A stretch of DNA of 19,126 nt from Spirochaetaceae bacterium. GTDB taxonomy: Bacteria; Spirochaetota; Spirochaetia; SZUA-6; Bin103. A program made the translations under genes and the position numbers. The notes beneath the pieces were generated by a model. It made no database searches. It was not told where the DNA came from and saw only the letters and a list, made by a program, of their open reading frames with translations. Numbering within the stretch: the stretch's first letter is position 1; every line of letters begins with the position of its first letter. The stretch covers positions 1-19,126 of the forward strand of contig JAPOQV010000378.1 in NCBI GenBank assembly GCA_026710565.1, in the 5' to 3' direction. Shown here piece by piece: positions 1 to 6,936 of this stretch.

Positions 1-1
1 G

Positions 2-652
2 GGCGACCTCGCCTGCCTGGACGACTGCCGGAACGTGGTGGCGGCTGCGGACCGCGCCTTCGGCACGCTGCACGTCCTGGTCAACGCCGGCGCCCTCACC
101 GAGCGCGCCACGATCTGGGACACCACGCCGGAGTTCTACGAGCGGATCATGAACATCAACGTGCGCGCGCCCTTCTTCCTGACGCAGGCGGCGGTCAAGG
201 TGATGCAGCGCGAGGGCGTGTCCGGCTCGATCGTCAACGTGTCGAGCGTGGCCTCGCACGGCGGGGAGCCGATGCTGTGCCCGTACGCGATCTCCAAGGC
301 GGCGCTGAACGCGATGACCAAGAATGTCGCCTACTCCGTGATGCGCCACCGCATCCGGGTGAACGCCCTCAACCTCGGCTGGATGGACACGCCGGGGGAG
401 GACGTGATCCAGCGCCGCTACCACTCGGCCGGCGCCGACTGGCTGGCCGAAGCCAAGGCCGCGCAGCCGTTCGGGCGGCTGATCAAACCGGCGGAGGTCG
501 CCCGCACCATCGCCTATCTGGCCGCCGAGGAGTCCGGCGTGATGACCGGGGCGCTGATCGACTACGACCAGTCCGTGTTCGGCGCCGGCCGGCAGCCGAT
601 CCCGCCCCCGATGGACGAATGGCCGTCGGTCGCGGGCGTGTCCTTCGCCTAG
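2..652 (+). CDS. Short-chain dehydrogenase/reductase (SDR), 5'-truncated by window edge
   Basis: Classical SDR oxidoreductase using NAD(P)H on an alcohol or carbonyl substrate; the substrate, perhaps a sugar or sugar acid given the catabolic neighbours, is inferred only. The reading frame is open from base 2, so the Rossmann glycine motif lies outside the window. Visible family marks are the VNAGA motif (visible residues ~27-31, the NNAG equivalent), the active-site serine region [14 protein letters not shown] (~76-86), and the catalytic YAISK motif (Tyr ~95, Lys ~99), followed by the usual [10 protein letters not shown] segment that lines the cofactor site. The C-terminus is complete, with a proline-rich tail ([12 protein letters not shown]) seen in a subset of sugar-type SDRs. 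The stop is 11 bases before the next gene. Family assignment is firm, substrate unknown. Confidence 0.93.
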   Translation, partial: GDLACLDDCRNVVAAADRAFGTLHVLVNAGALTERATIWDTTPEFYERIMNINVRAPFFLTQAAVKVMQREGVSGSIVNVSSVASHGGEPMLCPYAISKAALNAMTKNVAYSVMRHRIRVNALNLGWMDTPGEDVIQRRYHSAGADWLAEAKAAQPFGRLIKPAEVARTIAYLAAEESGVMTGALIDYDQSVFGAGRQPIPPPMDEWPSVAGVSFA

Positions 653-659
653 CTACACT
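652..659 (+). promoter_or_regulatory. Candidate -10 element of the MNT-HEPN pair
   Basis: GCTACACT overlaps the last base of the SDR stop codon and lies 4-7 bases before the GTG codons at 664 and 667. TACACT matches TATAAT at four of six positions. No good -35 is seen 17 bases upstream, and no Shine-Dalgarno fits between this box and the GTGs, so a transcript starting near 666 would be almost leaderless. Similar GCTACNNT boxes precede three other genes in the window. Confidence 0.4.
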
Positions 660-663
660 GATC

Positions 664-1011
664 GTGGTGGTTCAGGCTGGCGCGACGCACGAGGTCGATG
701 CCGTGCTCGATTCGTTTCTTCGGCGGATCACGCCGGTGCGCGCGGAAGTAGTGGAGCTGTATCTGTACGGATCGCGGTCGCGCGGTGATCACCGTCCCGA
801 TTCGGACTACGACGTGTTTGTGGTACTGCGCGAGCGCGCCAGACCCACCGTCGATGCGTTGTACGACGCCGTGGTCGATGTCGTGTGCGAAACCGGCTCG
901 CTCATCTCTTTGAAGATCGTCTCCCGAGAGAGCTTCAAGGAGTCGAGGGCGGCGGGCAATTCGTTCGTTGCCAACGTCCTGCACGATGGAGTGCCGCTTG
1001 CACTCCACTAG
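664..1011 (+). CDS. Minimal nucleotidyltransferase (MNT) domain protein, probable antitoxin of an MNT-HEPN pair
   Basis: A 115-residue protein of the DNA polymerase beta-like minimal nucleotidyltransferase family. The signature GSRSRG (residues 36-41) is followed by SDYD (47-50), giving the GS-x10-DxD metal-binding arrangement with Asp48 and Asp50. In studied MNT-HEPN pairs the MNT protein neutralises the HEPN ribonuclease by adding AMP to it; here that role is inferred from pairing. The frame is open far upstream through the SDR gene, but family length supports a start at the GTG codons 664 or 667 (664 chosen). There is no Shine-Dalgarno. It overlaps the HEPN gene by 26 bases, which implies translational coupling. 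A clear third catalytic carboxylate is not obvious: the expected strand reads ISLKIVS. Confidence 0.85.
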   Translation: MVVQAGATHEVDAVLDSFLRRITPVRAEVVELYLYGSRSRGDHRPDSDYDVFVVLRERARPTVDALYDAVVDVVCETGSLISLKIVSRESFKESRAAGNSFVANVLHDGVPLALH

Positions 1012-1399
1012 CAGGCAGCTCATTGCGGCCTACATGGAGAAAGCCCGGCAGAAGCTGGGAGTAGCCGAGCGTCTGCGTGACTCAGGGGATCACGAGGATG
1101 CGGTTTCGCGGGCCTATTACGCGGCGTTCCACGCTGTGAAAGCGCTGCTGACCAGCGCCGGCGAACAGCCGCGAACCCATCACGGGGCTGTGACGCTATT
1201 CAATCTCCTGTTCGTGAAGACCGGGAAGATGAGCAAGCGAGCGGGCCGCTTCCTCGCCAACTTGAAGGACGATCGGGAGAGCGCCGATTACGAGCTGTTC
1301 TCGTACGCGGATGCGGACACCGCGCGTCTCGCGGTCGAGGAGGCGCAAAGCATCATCGCCGAGGCGACGAGCTACCTGGAGCGGGTGTCCGGGTCGTAG
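986..1399 (+). CDS. HEPN domain protein (UPF0332-like), probable toxin partner of the MNT protein
   Basis: A 137-residue all-helical HEPN protein. The central motif SRAYYAAFHAVKALL (41-55) contains R42-x6-H49, which fits the Rx4-6H ribonuclease motif of HEPN toxins. It is followed by RTHHG (63-67) and FVKTG (76-80), both typical of the UPF0332/HEPN group found next to MNT genes. The start is the ATG at 986, inside the MNT gene; a TTG at 968 or ATG at 1034 are alternatives. Family knowledge says such proteins can cleave RNA and are controlled by the adjacent MNT protein; whether this pair is an active toxin-antitoxin module is inference. The stop lies 25 bases from the convergent YoeB stop, with no evident terminator hairpin between. 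Confidence 0.87.
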   Translation: MECRLHSTSRQLIAAYMEKARQKLGVAERLRDSGDHEDAVSRAYYAAFHAVKALLTSAGEQPRTHHGAVTLFNLLFVKTGKMSKRAGRFLANLKDDRESADYELFSYADADTARLAVEEAQSIIAEATSYLERVSGS

Positions 1400-1424
1400 C
1401 GGCGCACAATGGAGCTCATTCGGT

Positions 1425-1697
1425 TCAGTAGTGGTAACGGGCCGCAAGGAACCGCACGCGGCCTTCGCTGACTCGATAGAGCAGACGGTGCTCCTGGTCG
1501 ATGCGCCGGGACCACGCGCCTCCGAGCTGACCACGAAGCGGTTCCGGTTTGCCCGGTCCGCTGAACGGATCGCGGAGCACAGCCTCAATCAGCTTCAGGG
1601 TGCGCAGTGCCCGCCGTCGGTCCGTGCGCACCCAGTGCGCCAGATCGTCAAGGCAGTTCGGATCGAAGAGCGCGTCCCGACGTCCGCCCTCCGTCAC
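1425..1697 (-). CDS. yoeB: YoeB/Txe family ribosome-dependent mRNA interferase toxin
   Basis: A 90-residue RelE-superfamily toxin that cuts mRNA at the ribosomal A site. It matches E. coli YoeB closely over PFSGPGKPEPLRG (44-56), GAWSRRIDQEHRLLYRV (60-76) and the C-terminal ARYHY. The residues equivalent to the catalytic set of E. coli YoeB (Glu46, Arg65, His83, Tyr84) are present as Glu52, Arg71, His89 and Tyr90, so the toxin looks active. It starts with GTG overlapping the TGA of yefM (GTGA), so it is translationally coupled to the antitoxin. The length is a few residues more than E. coli's 84. Confidence 0.95.
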   Translation of the reverse strand: MTEGGRRDALFDPNCLDDLAHWVRTDRRRALRTLKLIEAVLRDPFSGPGKPEPLRGQLGGAWSRRIDQEHRLLYRVSEGRVRFLAARYHY

Positions 1698-1978
1698 GCG
1701 CCTTCGAGGCCGAGTCGCTCGCGGAGTTGCTCGATGTTCAGCGGGATGCCTTCTCCGGCGGCTGCGCGATGGTTGGCGTCCAGCAGGCGCCGGGCATTCT
1801 TCGGAGAACGGAGCAGGTAGGCGGTCTCCATCCAGCCGGCGAGTTCGTCGGCCGCGACCAGCGCAACCGGCTCCGCGCCGCGGCGGCGAATCACGATGGG
1901 CTCACGGGTGTCCGTTACCTGGTCCATGAGGGCCGCCAAGTGGGCACGCGCGTTACTGTAGGTGGTTTCGTGAGTCAT
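1694..1978 (-). CDS. yefM: YefM/Phd family antitoxin
   Basis: A 94-residue antitoxin that binds YoeB through its C-terminal tail and represses its own operon through its N-terminal DNA-binding fold. The sequence follows E. coli YefM: TYSNARAHLAALMDQV near the N-terminus, EPIVIRRRGAEPVALVAADEL in the middle, then ETAYLLRSPKNARRLLDA, the signature of the YoeB-binding segment. The ATG at 1978 is chosen because it gives the family's usual N-terminus (MTHETTYS); the longer reading starting at 2011 would run through the promoter. Upstream are TGTAC repeats of the sort YefM binds. Confidence 0.95.
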   Translation of the reverse strand: MTHETTYSNARAHLAALMDQVTDTREPIVIRRRGAEPVALVAADELAGWMETAYLLRSPKNARRLLDANHRAAAGEGIPLNIEQLRERLGLEGA

Positions 1979-1992
1979 CTCAGGCTGCTGAC

Positions 1993-2031
1993 GTACAGAA
2001 AGACGGTACAAGTAGCGGGCGCGCCGGTCAA
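1993..2031 (-). promoter_or_regulatory. yefM-yoeB promoter with two TGTAC operator half-sites
   Basis: On the minus strand a -35 TTGACC (2026-2031) is separated by exactly 17 bases from TACCGT (2003-2008). Two TGTAC words (2006-2010 and 1993-1997), 13 bases apart, cover the -10 and the likely start site. E. coli YefM-YoeB binds paired palindromes with a TGTACA core spaced about one helical turn (12 bp) apart, so this is a plausible autoregulatory operator. The transcript would start about 20 bases before the yefM ATG. Confidence 0.6.
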
Positions 2032-2057
2032 GGTCGGCCGCCCGCTGAGAGCACCGC

Positions 2058-3545
2058 TCAGCCGATCTGCACGGCGACGACGCTCATGGCCGGAAGGCGC
2101 GCGTGGAGCGCTCCGTCAGCGTAGCGCGTGTCGTCGAACGGGGCGATGCGCACGGCGTGCGGGTCGTCGAAGGTGTTGTGCGCCTGCATGGTGTCCGCCG
2201 TCAGGGTGCGGGCTTCCACTCCGGGGCGGTTCGCGTCGTTCCATCCCGCGCCTCGGATCTCGGCGACGACGTGGTGCGATCGGTTGGGGTCGAGGTTGCT
2301 CATGGTCAGCAGCACGCCGCCGGCGGCATCGCGGGAGGCGGATGCGGAAACGGCCGGAATGGAGTCGTCCCCGAGCCCGTAGCGGTCGGGCCGCACGTCC
2401 AGTGGCAGCGAGGTGGCGTCCTGGTGGCCCTGGTACAGGTCGAACACGTGGTAGGTGGGCGTCAGTAACATCCGTTCGCCTTCGGTCAGCGCCATCGCCT
2501 GCAGCACGTTGACCGTCTGCGCGATCTGCGCGCCGCGCACCCGCTGGCAGTGGCGGTTGAAGATGTCGAGCGTCAGTGCGGCGACCAGCGCATCGCGCAT
2601 GGTGCTCTGCTGGTACAGGAAGCGGGGGTTGGTGCCGGGCTCCGGCTCGTGCCACGTCCCCCACTCGTCGACGATGAGCGCGACGCCCCTGTCCGGGTCG
2701 TAGCGGTCCATGATGGTCGAGTGGCGGGTGATGAGCTCGTCCACCCGCAGCGCGCGCTGCAGTAGCCCGAACCAGTCCTCCCCGCCGAACCCGGTCGCCG
2801 TGGTCCGCGGCCGGCCGGGCACGAACCTCGTGTAGTAATGGAGCGAAAGCGCCTCCAGCCTGGGCGTCCGCTGCATCAGCACCTCGGTCCAGCGGTAGTC
2901 GTCGCCGCTCGCCCCGCAGGCGATCGGGTACAGGCGGTTGCCGGCGAAGTCGCGCAGGTAGGTGGCGTACTGCCGGTACAGGTCGGCGTAGTACTCGGGA
3001 CGCATGTTGCCGCCGCAGCCCCAGTTCTCGTTGCCGACGCCCCAGAAGGGGATCTTCCACGGCTCCGCTCGGCCGTTCGCGCGCCGCAGCTCCGCCATCG
3101 TGTCGTCCGCGTCGGAGGTCAGGTACTCCACCCACTGCTGCATCTCGCGCACGCTGCCGGAGCCGACGTTGCCGCAGATGTACGGCTCGCATCCGAGCTG
3201 ATCGCACAGGTCCATGAACTCGTGGGTGCCGAAGTGGTTGGTCTCGATGACGCCGCCCCAGTGGGTGTTGATGTTCTTCGGCCGCCGTTCGCGCGGGCCG
3301 ACGCCGTCCCTCCAGTGGTACTCGTCGGCGAAGCAGCCTCCCGGCCAGCGGAGGTTGGGGATGCGGATGGCGCGCAGCGCCTCGACTAGGCCGTCGCGGA
3401 TCCCGCGCGTGTTGGGGATCGGCGAATCCTCTCCGACCCAGAAGCCGTCGTAGATGCAGCGCCCCAGGTGCTCGGAGAAGTGCCCGTGGACGTGGCGGCT
3501 GATGGTGTGCCGGCCGGCGTCGGCATCCAGGACGATACGGGTCAT
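2058..3545 (-). CDS. GH51 alpha-L-arabinofuranosidase
   Basis: A 495-residue glycoside hydrolase of family 51, which releases terminal alpha-L-arabinofuranosyl groups from arabinan, arabinoxylan and related polymers by a retaining mechanism. The family pattern is complete: [12 protein letters not shown] (23-34), [21 protein letters not shown] (64-84), the acid/base in [11 protein letters not shown] (Glu173), LHYYT (235-239), and the nucleophile in IVDEWGTWH (Glu294), ending with the C-terminal beta-sandwich ([25 protein letters not shown] region). No signal peptide is seen, so it should act in the cytoplasm on imported oligosaccharides. Length is normal. It starts at ATG 3545, 19 bases downstream of the VapC stop, so it may be read through from the vapBC promoter. 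It is the only metabolic gene inside the toxin-antitoxin cluster. Confidence 0.95.
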   Translation of the reverse strand: MTRIVLDADAGRHTISRHVHGHFSEHLGRCIYDGFWVGEDSPIPNTRGIRDGLVEALRAIRIPNLRWPGGCFADEYHWRDGVGPRERRPKNINTHWGGVIETNHFGTHEFMDLCDQLGCEPYICGNVGSGSVREMQQWVEYLTSDADDTMAELRRANGRAEPWKIPFWGVGNENWGCGGNMRPEYYADLYRQYATYLRDFAGNRLYPIACGASGDDYRWTEVLMQRTPRLEALSLHYYTRFVPGRPRTTATGFGGEDWFGLLQRALRVDELITRHSTIMDRYDPDRGVALIVDEWGTWHEPEPGTNPRFLYQQSTMRDALVAALTLDIFNRHCQRVRGAQIAQTVNVLQAMALTEGERMLLTPTYHVFDLYQGHQDATSLPLDVRPDRYGLGDDSIPAVSASASRDAAGGVLLTMSNLDPNRSHHVVAEIRGAGWNDANRPGVEARTLTADTMQAHNTFDDPHAVRIAPFDDTRYADGALHARLPAMSVVAVQIG

Positions 3546-3564
3546 CGCATGCTGCTCCCAAGTT

Positions 3565-4059
3565 TCATTCCAGCATCTCGGTGCTCAGCCCTTCCCGCTG
3601 CGCGACCGACCGTTGCCGGTGATCGCCCGTGATGAAAGGCTCCGCCTGCACGGTGATGGCGATCGCTACGTGGATGATGTCCAGCGACCGTGCAAGGGTG
3701 GCCGCGCCGTGCTCCGACGAGAGCCTCATCGCGGTCTTGAACACCTCGCTCCAGTCGGGAATCGCACGCCTCAGCCTGCCCAGCACGACGTCCCGCTCGA
3801 ATTCATGCTCCGCGGCTGCTCGCTGCGCGGCAGTGATGCTCGCGCGTCCCTCGAGCGCCTGCAACGTATTCCTCACTTCCAATTCCTGGAACGGATAGAG
3901 GTTGACCGACGGGAAGGCGCCTACCATCCGCGCCGCGCCGGCGGAGTTCGGCTCCAGGACGTACAGCTTGATCAGTACGCCCGAGTCGACATAGGGGCCA
4001 GGGCGTCCCTGCGGGGTTTGTGCTGACTCTTGGGAAGCTTCAGGGGCTTCGTTGGCCAT
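3565..4059 (-). CDS. PIN-domain ribonuclease toxin (VapC-like)
   Basis: A 164-residue PIN-domain protein. The acidic metal-binding set is recognisable: Asp25 ([11 protein letters not shown]), Glu61 (ELEVRN), Asp127 (RSLDIIHVA) and Asp146 ([17 protein letters not shown]). VapC toxins cut specific tRNA or rRNA sites; the target here is unknown. The ATG at 4059 is preferred because it lies 20 bases inside the end of the antitoxin gene, a usual vapBC layout; it gives a ~22-residue polar leader before the PIN fold, which is somewhat long. Longer readings from in-frame codons further upstream would duplicate the antitoxin coding region and are rejected. Confidence 0.9.
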   Translation of the reverse strand: MANEAPEASQESAQTPQGRPGPYVDSGVLIKLYVLEPNSAGAARMVGAFPSVNLYPFQELEVRNTLQALEGRASITAAQRAAAEHEFERDVVLGRLRRAIPDWSEVFKTAMRLSSEHGAATLARSLDIIHVAIAITVQAEPFITGDHRQRSVAQREGLSTEMLE

Positions 4060-4342
4060 CGTGGGACACCCGCCTGACGCCCGTGGATGCGCTGCTCTCG
4101 CTTCGGTCCCGGTCGCGATAGAGTTGCTCCGCGGCAGATTCGGCGATCGGTCCATCCGGGTAGATTCCGCCAAGCCTTTGCATCAGATCGGGCCACGGCT
4201 CGGCGGGTTCCGCGGCCGCGCAGGGGACGACCCGCGCGATCACACGGCGGCGTCGGCTGACCTCAAGGACCTCTCCCGCCTCCACGGCGTCGAGATAGCG
4301 GCCGAGGTGGTGCTGCAGTTCTCGCACGCTCACCTGAGTCAT
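4040..4342 (-). CDS. Phd/YefM-fold antitoxin paired with VapC
   Basis: A 100-residue protein with a typical Phd/YefM N-terminal DNA-binding half (MTQVSVRELQHHLGRYLDAV, then EVLEVSRRRRVIARVVP) and a poorly conserved, charged C-terminal half expected to wrap around the toxin. Its position directly before, and overlapping, a PIN toxin gene marks it as the antitoxin. The ATG at 4342 fits the family start; a TTG at 4351 in frame would add three residues. Shine-Dalgarno is weak, so the message may have a short leader. Confidence 0.87.
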   Translation of the reverse strand: MTQVSVRELQHHLGRYLDAVEAGEVLEVSRRRRVIARVVPCAAAEPAEPWPDLMQRLGGIYPDGPIAESAAEQLYRDRDRSESSASTGVRRVSHDGQRSP

Positions 4343-4351
4343 GTTAGGCAA

Positions 4352-4378
4352 ATTGCACTACACTGCACCTTGGGTCAA
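4352..4378 (-). promoter_or_regulatory. Possible promoter of the Phd-VapC operon
   Basis: Minus strand: TTGACC (4373-4378), a 15-base spacer, and TGCAAT (4352-4357, four of six -10 matches), ten bases before the antitoxin ATG. The spacer is shorter than ideal. TGCA words at 4354-4357 and 4364-4367 sit 10 bases apart and could be repressor half-sites. Confidence 0.35.
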
Positions 4379-4461
4379 GCGGATGCTGGCGTGCCAGGCG
4401 TGCCGTCGACACATCGCGAACCTGATGCGGCTGTTCGGGCGTCGGTGATGTTCCCCATTTG

Positions 4462-4470
4462 TGCTACATT
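4462..4470 (+). promoter_or_regulatory. Extended -10 promoter of relB
   Basis: TGCTACATT combines the TGn extension with TACATT (four of six matches to TATAAT). It is 20 bases before the relB ATG at 4490. No convincing -35 is seen, which is normal for extended -10 promoters. The stretch 4343-4461 between the two divergent antitoxin genes otherwise contains no gene I can recognise. Confidence 0.5.
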
Positions 4471-4489
4471 CGCCAACATGGAGGCGAAC

Positions 4490-4756
4490 ATGGCCAAGAC
4501 CGCGATGATCCGGGCTCGAGTGGAGCCCGAGTTGAAGCAAGAGGCGGAGAAGGTGTTCACCACGCTGGGGCTCTCGCCCACGGAGGCCATAACGCTGTTC
4601 TACAAGCAGACGACATTACAGAACGGGCTCCCGTTCGCGTTGAGGATACCGAACGACGCGACGCTCGCGGCCATTCGCCAAGTTGAGTCCGGCAACGGGC
4701 TCAGCACGTATACCAGTGTCGAGGAGATGCGCGCAGACTTGTCGAAGGATGCGTGA
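4490..4756 (+). CDS. RelB/DinJ family antitoxin
   Basis: An 88-residue ribbon-helix-helix antitoxin of the RelB/DinJ group. The N-terminus (KTAMIRARVEPELKQEAEKVFTTLGLSPTEAITLFYKQ) is the family's DNA-binding strand-helix-helix; the C-terminal half (LPFALRIPNDATLAAI, then a polar tail) is the toxin-binding part. An ATG at 4478 is in frame, but GGAGG at 4480-4484 sits five bases before the ATG at 4490, so 4490 is chosen. Its stop overlaps the start of a yafQ-like toxin gene by 8 bases, the usual dinJ-yafQ organisation. Confidence 0.9.
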   Translation: MAKTAMIRARVEPELKQEAEKVFTTLGLSPTEAITLFYKQTTLQNGLPFALRIPNDATLAAIRQVESGNGLSTYTSVEEMRADLSKDA

Positions 4757-5017
4757 ACTGCGCCTCACGGCGCAGTTTCGCCGGGACGATCGGAGGGTCC
4801 GCAGGCGGGAAAGGACACCGATCGCCTGGATCGCATCATCAGGAAGCTACTGCACGGCGAGCGCCTGGAGCCGCGACATCGCGCCCATCGGCTGTCCGGT
4901 GACCTGTCCCGCTACTGGGAGTGTCATATCGCAGCGGATTGGCTGCTGATCTGGGATGACGATGGGAGCACGATCACGCTGATCCGTACCGGTACACACG
5001 CCGACCTGTTCCGCTGA
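4749..5017 (+). pseudogene. YafQ-like mRNA interferase toxin, interrupted by a -1 frameshift
   Basis: The gene starts with ATG at 4749 inside the end of the RelB/DinJ gene. Its first ~20 codons (RELRLTAQFRRDDRRVRRR) look like a YafQ N-terminus. Homology then continues only in the -1 frame, from about 4808 to the TGA at 5015-5017: DRLDRIIRKLLHGERLEPRH, HRLSGDL, CHIAADWLLIWDDD and RTGTHADLF. These match YafQ, including the conserved RTGTH near the C-terminus with the catalytic-type His. The break is within GGCGGGAAAGG (4804-4814). The single-base shift leaves a short unrelated tail in the original frame. Either a recent inactivation or a sequencing error in a purine run. Confidence 0.83.
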
Positions 5018-5055
5018 CCGTCAGCCCACTGCGCCACGTGACATGGCTGGTGGGG

Positions 5056-5090
5056 TTGACAACGATCCCCGATAGCTCTAAATTTCAGAG
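5056..5090 (+). promoter_or_regulatory. Promoter and near-palindromic operator of the ABC/HTH operon
   Basis: TTGACA (5056-5061) is followed after exactly 17 bases by TAAATT (5079-5084, four of six matches): the best sigma-70-type promoter in the window. The 15-base sequence CTCTAAATTTCAGAG (5076-5090) is an imperfect palindrome in which six of seven base pairs match, and it contains the -10. A repressor bound there would block RNA polymerase; the winged-helix protein encoded by the second gene is the obvious candidate. The local sequence 5060-5110 is unusually A/T-rich. Confidence 0.6.
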
Positions 5091-5143
5091 TACAACATAA
5101 AAGAGAGTAATGTTGAGATGAGAGCATCGACTGGAGGAGCGGG

Positions 5144-5734
5144 ATGACCGATACCGACAAGCTGAGGGAGGACAAGCTGAGGGAGGACATGGCGTATGTC
5201 CGCGCCGCAGCGGACCGAGCGGACGCCGCGACGATCCCGTCGATCAATCTGCTGTGGGCCGCCATCGTGTTGTGCGGCGGCGTGCTGTCTGACTTCGTCG
5301 GCGACTACCGCTGGATCGGGAGATTCTGGTCCGTGGCGGGCCCCGGCGGTCTGTGCCTCTCCCTGTGGTTCGGCTACCGCGCCCAGCGCCACGCCGGACA
5401 AGCCGATCAGCGCACCGGCGTTCGGTCGGGTCTGCACTGGCTGGCGTTCCTGGTGGCCGGCGCGCTCGGGTCCGCACTCGTCGCCGCCGGGCACCTGGAG
5501 TGGGCCGGGTTCGGCTCATTCATGATGTTGTTGATGAGCCTGACGTATTTCCATTCGGGTCTGCATCTGGACCGCCGGATGCTGCCGATCAGCGGGGTTG
5601 CCGCGGCCAGCTACGTGGTCACGCTGTTCGTCCCCGAATACCAGTGGACCCTGGCCGGCGTCCTGATAGCCGCCGCGCTCGTCTGGCAGGGGCTGCTCGG
5701 AGTGCGTACGCGGAATGCCGCCCACCAGTCCTGA
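5144..5734 (+). CDS. Polytopic membrane protein of unknown function, first gene of the operon
   Basis: A 196-residue protein with about six hydrophobic segments, beginning near residues 34-52 (INLLWAAIVLCGGVLSDFV) and ending near the C-terminus (LAGVLIAAALVWQGLLGV); I do not recognise the family. The start ATG 5144 has a good Shine-Dalgarno (GGAGGA at 5133-5138). Residues 6-15 are a perfect double KLRED encoded by a tandem 15-base repeat (5156-5185). An internal ATG at 5189 would skip the repeat, but its GGGAGG is only two bases away. Small membrane proteins are often found beside winged-helix regulators of this type; a sensing or envelope role is only a guess. The end overlaps the regulator gene by 20 bases. 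Confidence 0.82.
   Translation: MTDTDKLREDKLREDMAYVRAAADRADAATIPSINLLWAAIVLCGGVLSDFVGDYRWIGRFWSVAGPGGLCLSLWFGYRAQRHAGQADQRTGVRSGLHWLAFLVAGALGSALVAAGHLEWAGFGSFMMLLMSLTYFHSGLHLDRRMLPISGVAAASYVVTLFVPEYQWTLAGVLIAAALVWQGLLGVRTRNAAHQS
5156..5185 (+). repeat. Tandem 15-bp duplication encoding KLRED twice
   Basis: GACAAGCTGAGGGAG occurs twice head to tail (5156-5170, 5171-5185) and is followed by a further GAC. It is in frame and adds five charged residues to the cytoplasmic N-terminus of the membrane protein. Confidence 0.9.
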
Positions 5735-6062
5735 TCCCACCGATCCGGAGATCGGCAGCCTCGACGAGCTGCAGTCGCTGAACGGCCTGCTCGACCATCG
5801 TGTCCGGCTGGCGATCTGCGTGTTGCTGTCGAAGTACGACGCGATGTCGTTCAGTCGCCTCAAGCAGGTGCTGGAAGAGACGGACGGCAGCCTCGGCACG
5901 CACCTCCGCAAGCTGGAGGACGGCGGGTACCTGGCGATCGACAAGACCTATCGCGGCCGGCGGCCGGTGACCTGGTACCAGCTTACGGCCGACGGCAGGA
6001 CCCAGTTGGAGCAGCACGTCGCGAACCTGATGCGGCTGCTCGGGCGCGCGCAGAGCCAGTGA
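5715..6062 (+). CDS. Winged-helix transcriptional regulator (MarR/ArsR-like, HTH_34 type)
   Basis: A 115-residue DNA-binding protein. LNGLLDHRVRLAICVLL (22-38) is helix 1. MSFSRLKQVLEETDGSLGTHLRKLEDGGYL (44-73) is the helix-turn-helix, with recognition helix about 58-68. IDKTYRGRRPVTWYQLTADGR (75-95) forms the wing. This layout matches the stand-alone winged-helix family often annotated as HTH_34 or ArsR-like. It lacks metal-binding cysteines, so it is not a classical metal sensor. It overlaps the preceding membrane-protein gene by 20 bases and is followed by the transporter genes, so it probably controls the operon through the near-palindrome at 5076-5090. The effector is unknown; the membrane partner may supply the signal. 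Confidence 0.88.
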   Translation: MPPTSPDPTDPEIGSLDELQSLNGLLDHRVRLAICVLLSKYDAMSFSRLKQVLEETDGSLGTHLRKLEDGGYLAIDKTYRGRRPVTWYQLTADGRTQLEQHVANLMRLLGRAQSQ

Positions 6063-6114
6063 CCGCGAACGTGGTAGGTGCGCGCTGGCGGCCGGGCAGA
6101 CAGGAGGCAACAGG

Positions 6115-6936
6115 ATGAGGATTGGCGTGAACGCACTCGGCTGGCTGCTGGGGTCCGCGGCCGTGGCTGTCGCGGGCGGCGGCGGCGAGCTGCAGGACTA
6201 CGACCTCCCGGCGGCCGCGGCGCGGATGCTCGTCGAATACGAGCGGATGAACCATGAGGGGTTCGTGAACATGGAGCGTGCTCCCGACCCGGAAGCCGTG
6301 GTCGAACGCACGCGGCGGTGGCTCGACCGCAGCGAAGCGCTGCAGGACGATCCGGCGGCCTACCACTATCTGCGCGCCAGGATCGAGTACGACGCCTACA
6401 ACCAGTTGGCAGACACGGCGCCTGGCGAGAGTGGCGGTTACCTGGATCGCGCGCTCGGACAGATCCGCATCTTTGCGGATGAGAAGGTCGCACTTGCCGA
6501 TGGGCACGCCCTCCACGGCGCCATCCTGGGACAGATGATCGCCGCCAGCCCGGCGAGCGCGCTGCTGCATGCGCGCGCCGCCAAGCGCGCCACGACCACG
6601 GCACTGGAGTTGGACCCGGACAACCAGTTGGCGCACCTCAATCTGGCCTTCACGTTCGCGAACGCACCCGAGGCATTCGGCGGCGACCGCAAGCTGGCCG
6701 TCGAGCACTTCCGGCGGGCGTTCGCCCGAGGCGCGCTGCCGCTGCGCGCGGTGGCCGGGACGTGGCTCAGCGTGACCTACGATCAGCTCGGCGATTCCGC
6801 TCGCGCCGCGGAGGTGATCGAGCAGGTGCTGGAGCTCGCCCCGGGCTTTCCGCAGGCTCAGGCGACGGCTCGTGCCCTGGCCGACGGCGCCGACCCCGTC
6901 GTGTACATGCAGCGGCTGCAGAACCGTGCGGAGTGA
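6115..6936 (+). CDS. Secreted or periplasmic TPR-like protein
   Basis: A 273-residue protein beginning with a short basic-hydrophobic signal sequence (MRIGVNALGWLLGSAAVAVA), then a region rich in helical repeats. Tetratricopeptide-like segments are visible around residues 159-200 (ATTTALELDPDNQLAHLNLAFTF-like, split here by position) and 215-255 (TWLSVTYDQLGDSARAAEVIEQVLELAPGFPQA-like). The start is supported by AGGAGG at 6102-6107, seven bases before the ATG. It is separated by 52 bases from the regulator, and its end overlaps the ABC ATPase by 11 bases. It probably acts outside the inner membrane as a protein-interaction partner of the exporter; that role is inferred from gene order. Confidence 0.82.
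   Translation: MRIGVNALGWLLGSAAVAVAGGGGELQDYDLPAAAARMLVEYERMNHEGFVNMERAPDPEAVVERTRRWLDRSEALQDDPAAYHYLRARIEYDAYNQLADTAPGESGGYLDRALGQIRIFADEKVALADGHALHGAILGQMIAASPASALLHARAAKRATTTALELDPDNQLAHLNLAFTFANAPEAFGGDRKLAVEHFRRAFARGALPLRAVAGTWLSVTYDQLGDSARAAEVIEQVLELAPGFPQAQATARALADGADPVVYMQRLQNRAE

Noticed and set aside
277..663. Upstream extension of the MNT frame through the SDR gene
   Set aside because: The extension is Arg/Gly-rich off-frame SDR sequence; the MNT family length fits a start at 664-667.
2116..3561. Alternate minus-strand frame of 481 codons over the arabinofuranosidase
   Set aside because: Off-frame shadow; the GH51 frame has both catalytic glutamates.
4804..4814. Programmed -1 frameshifting in yafQ
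   Set aside because: GGA and AAG are codons of the -1 frame, not the zero frame, so the canonical heptamer rule is not met.
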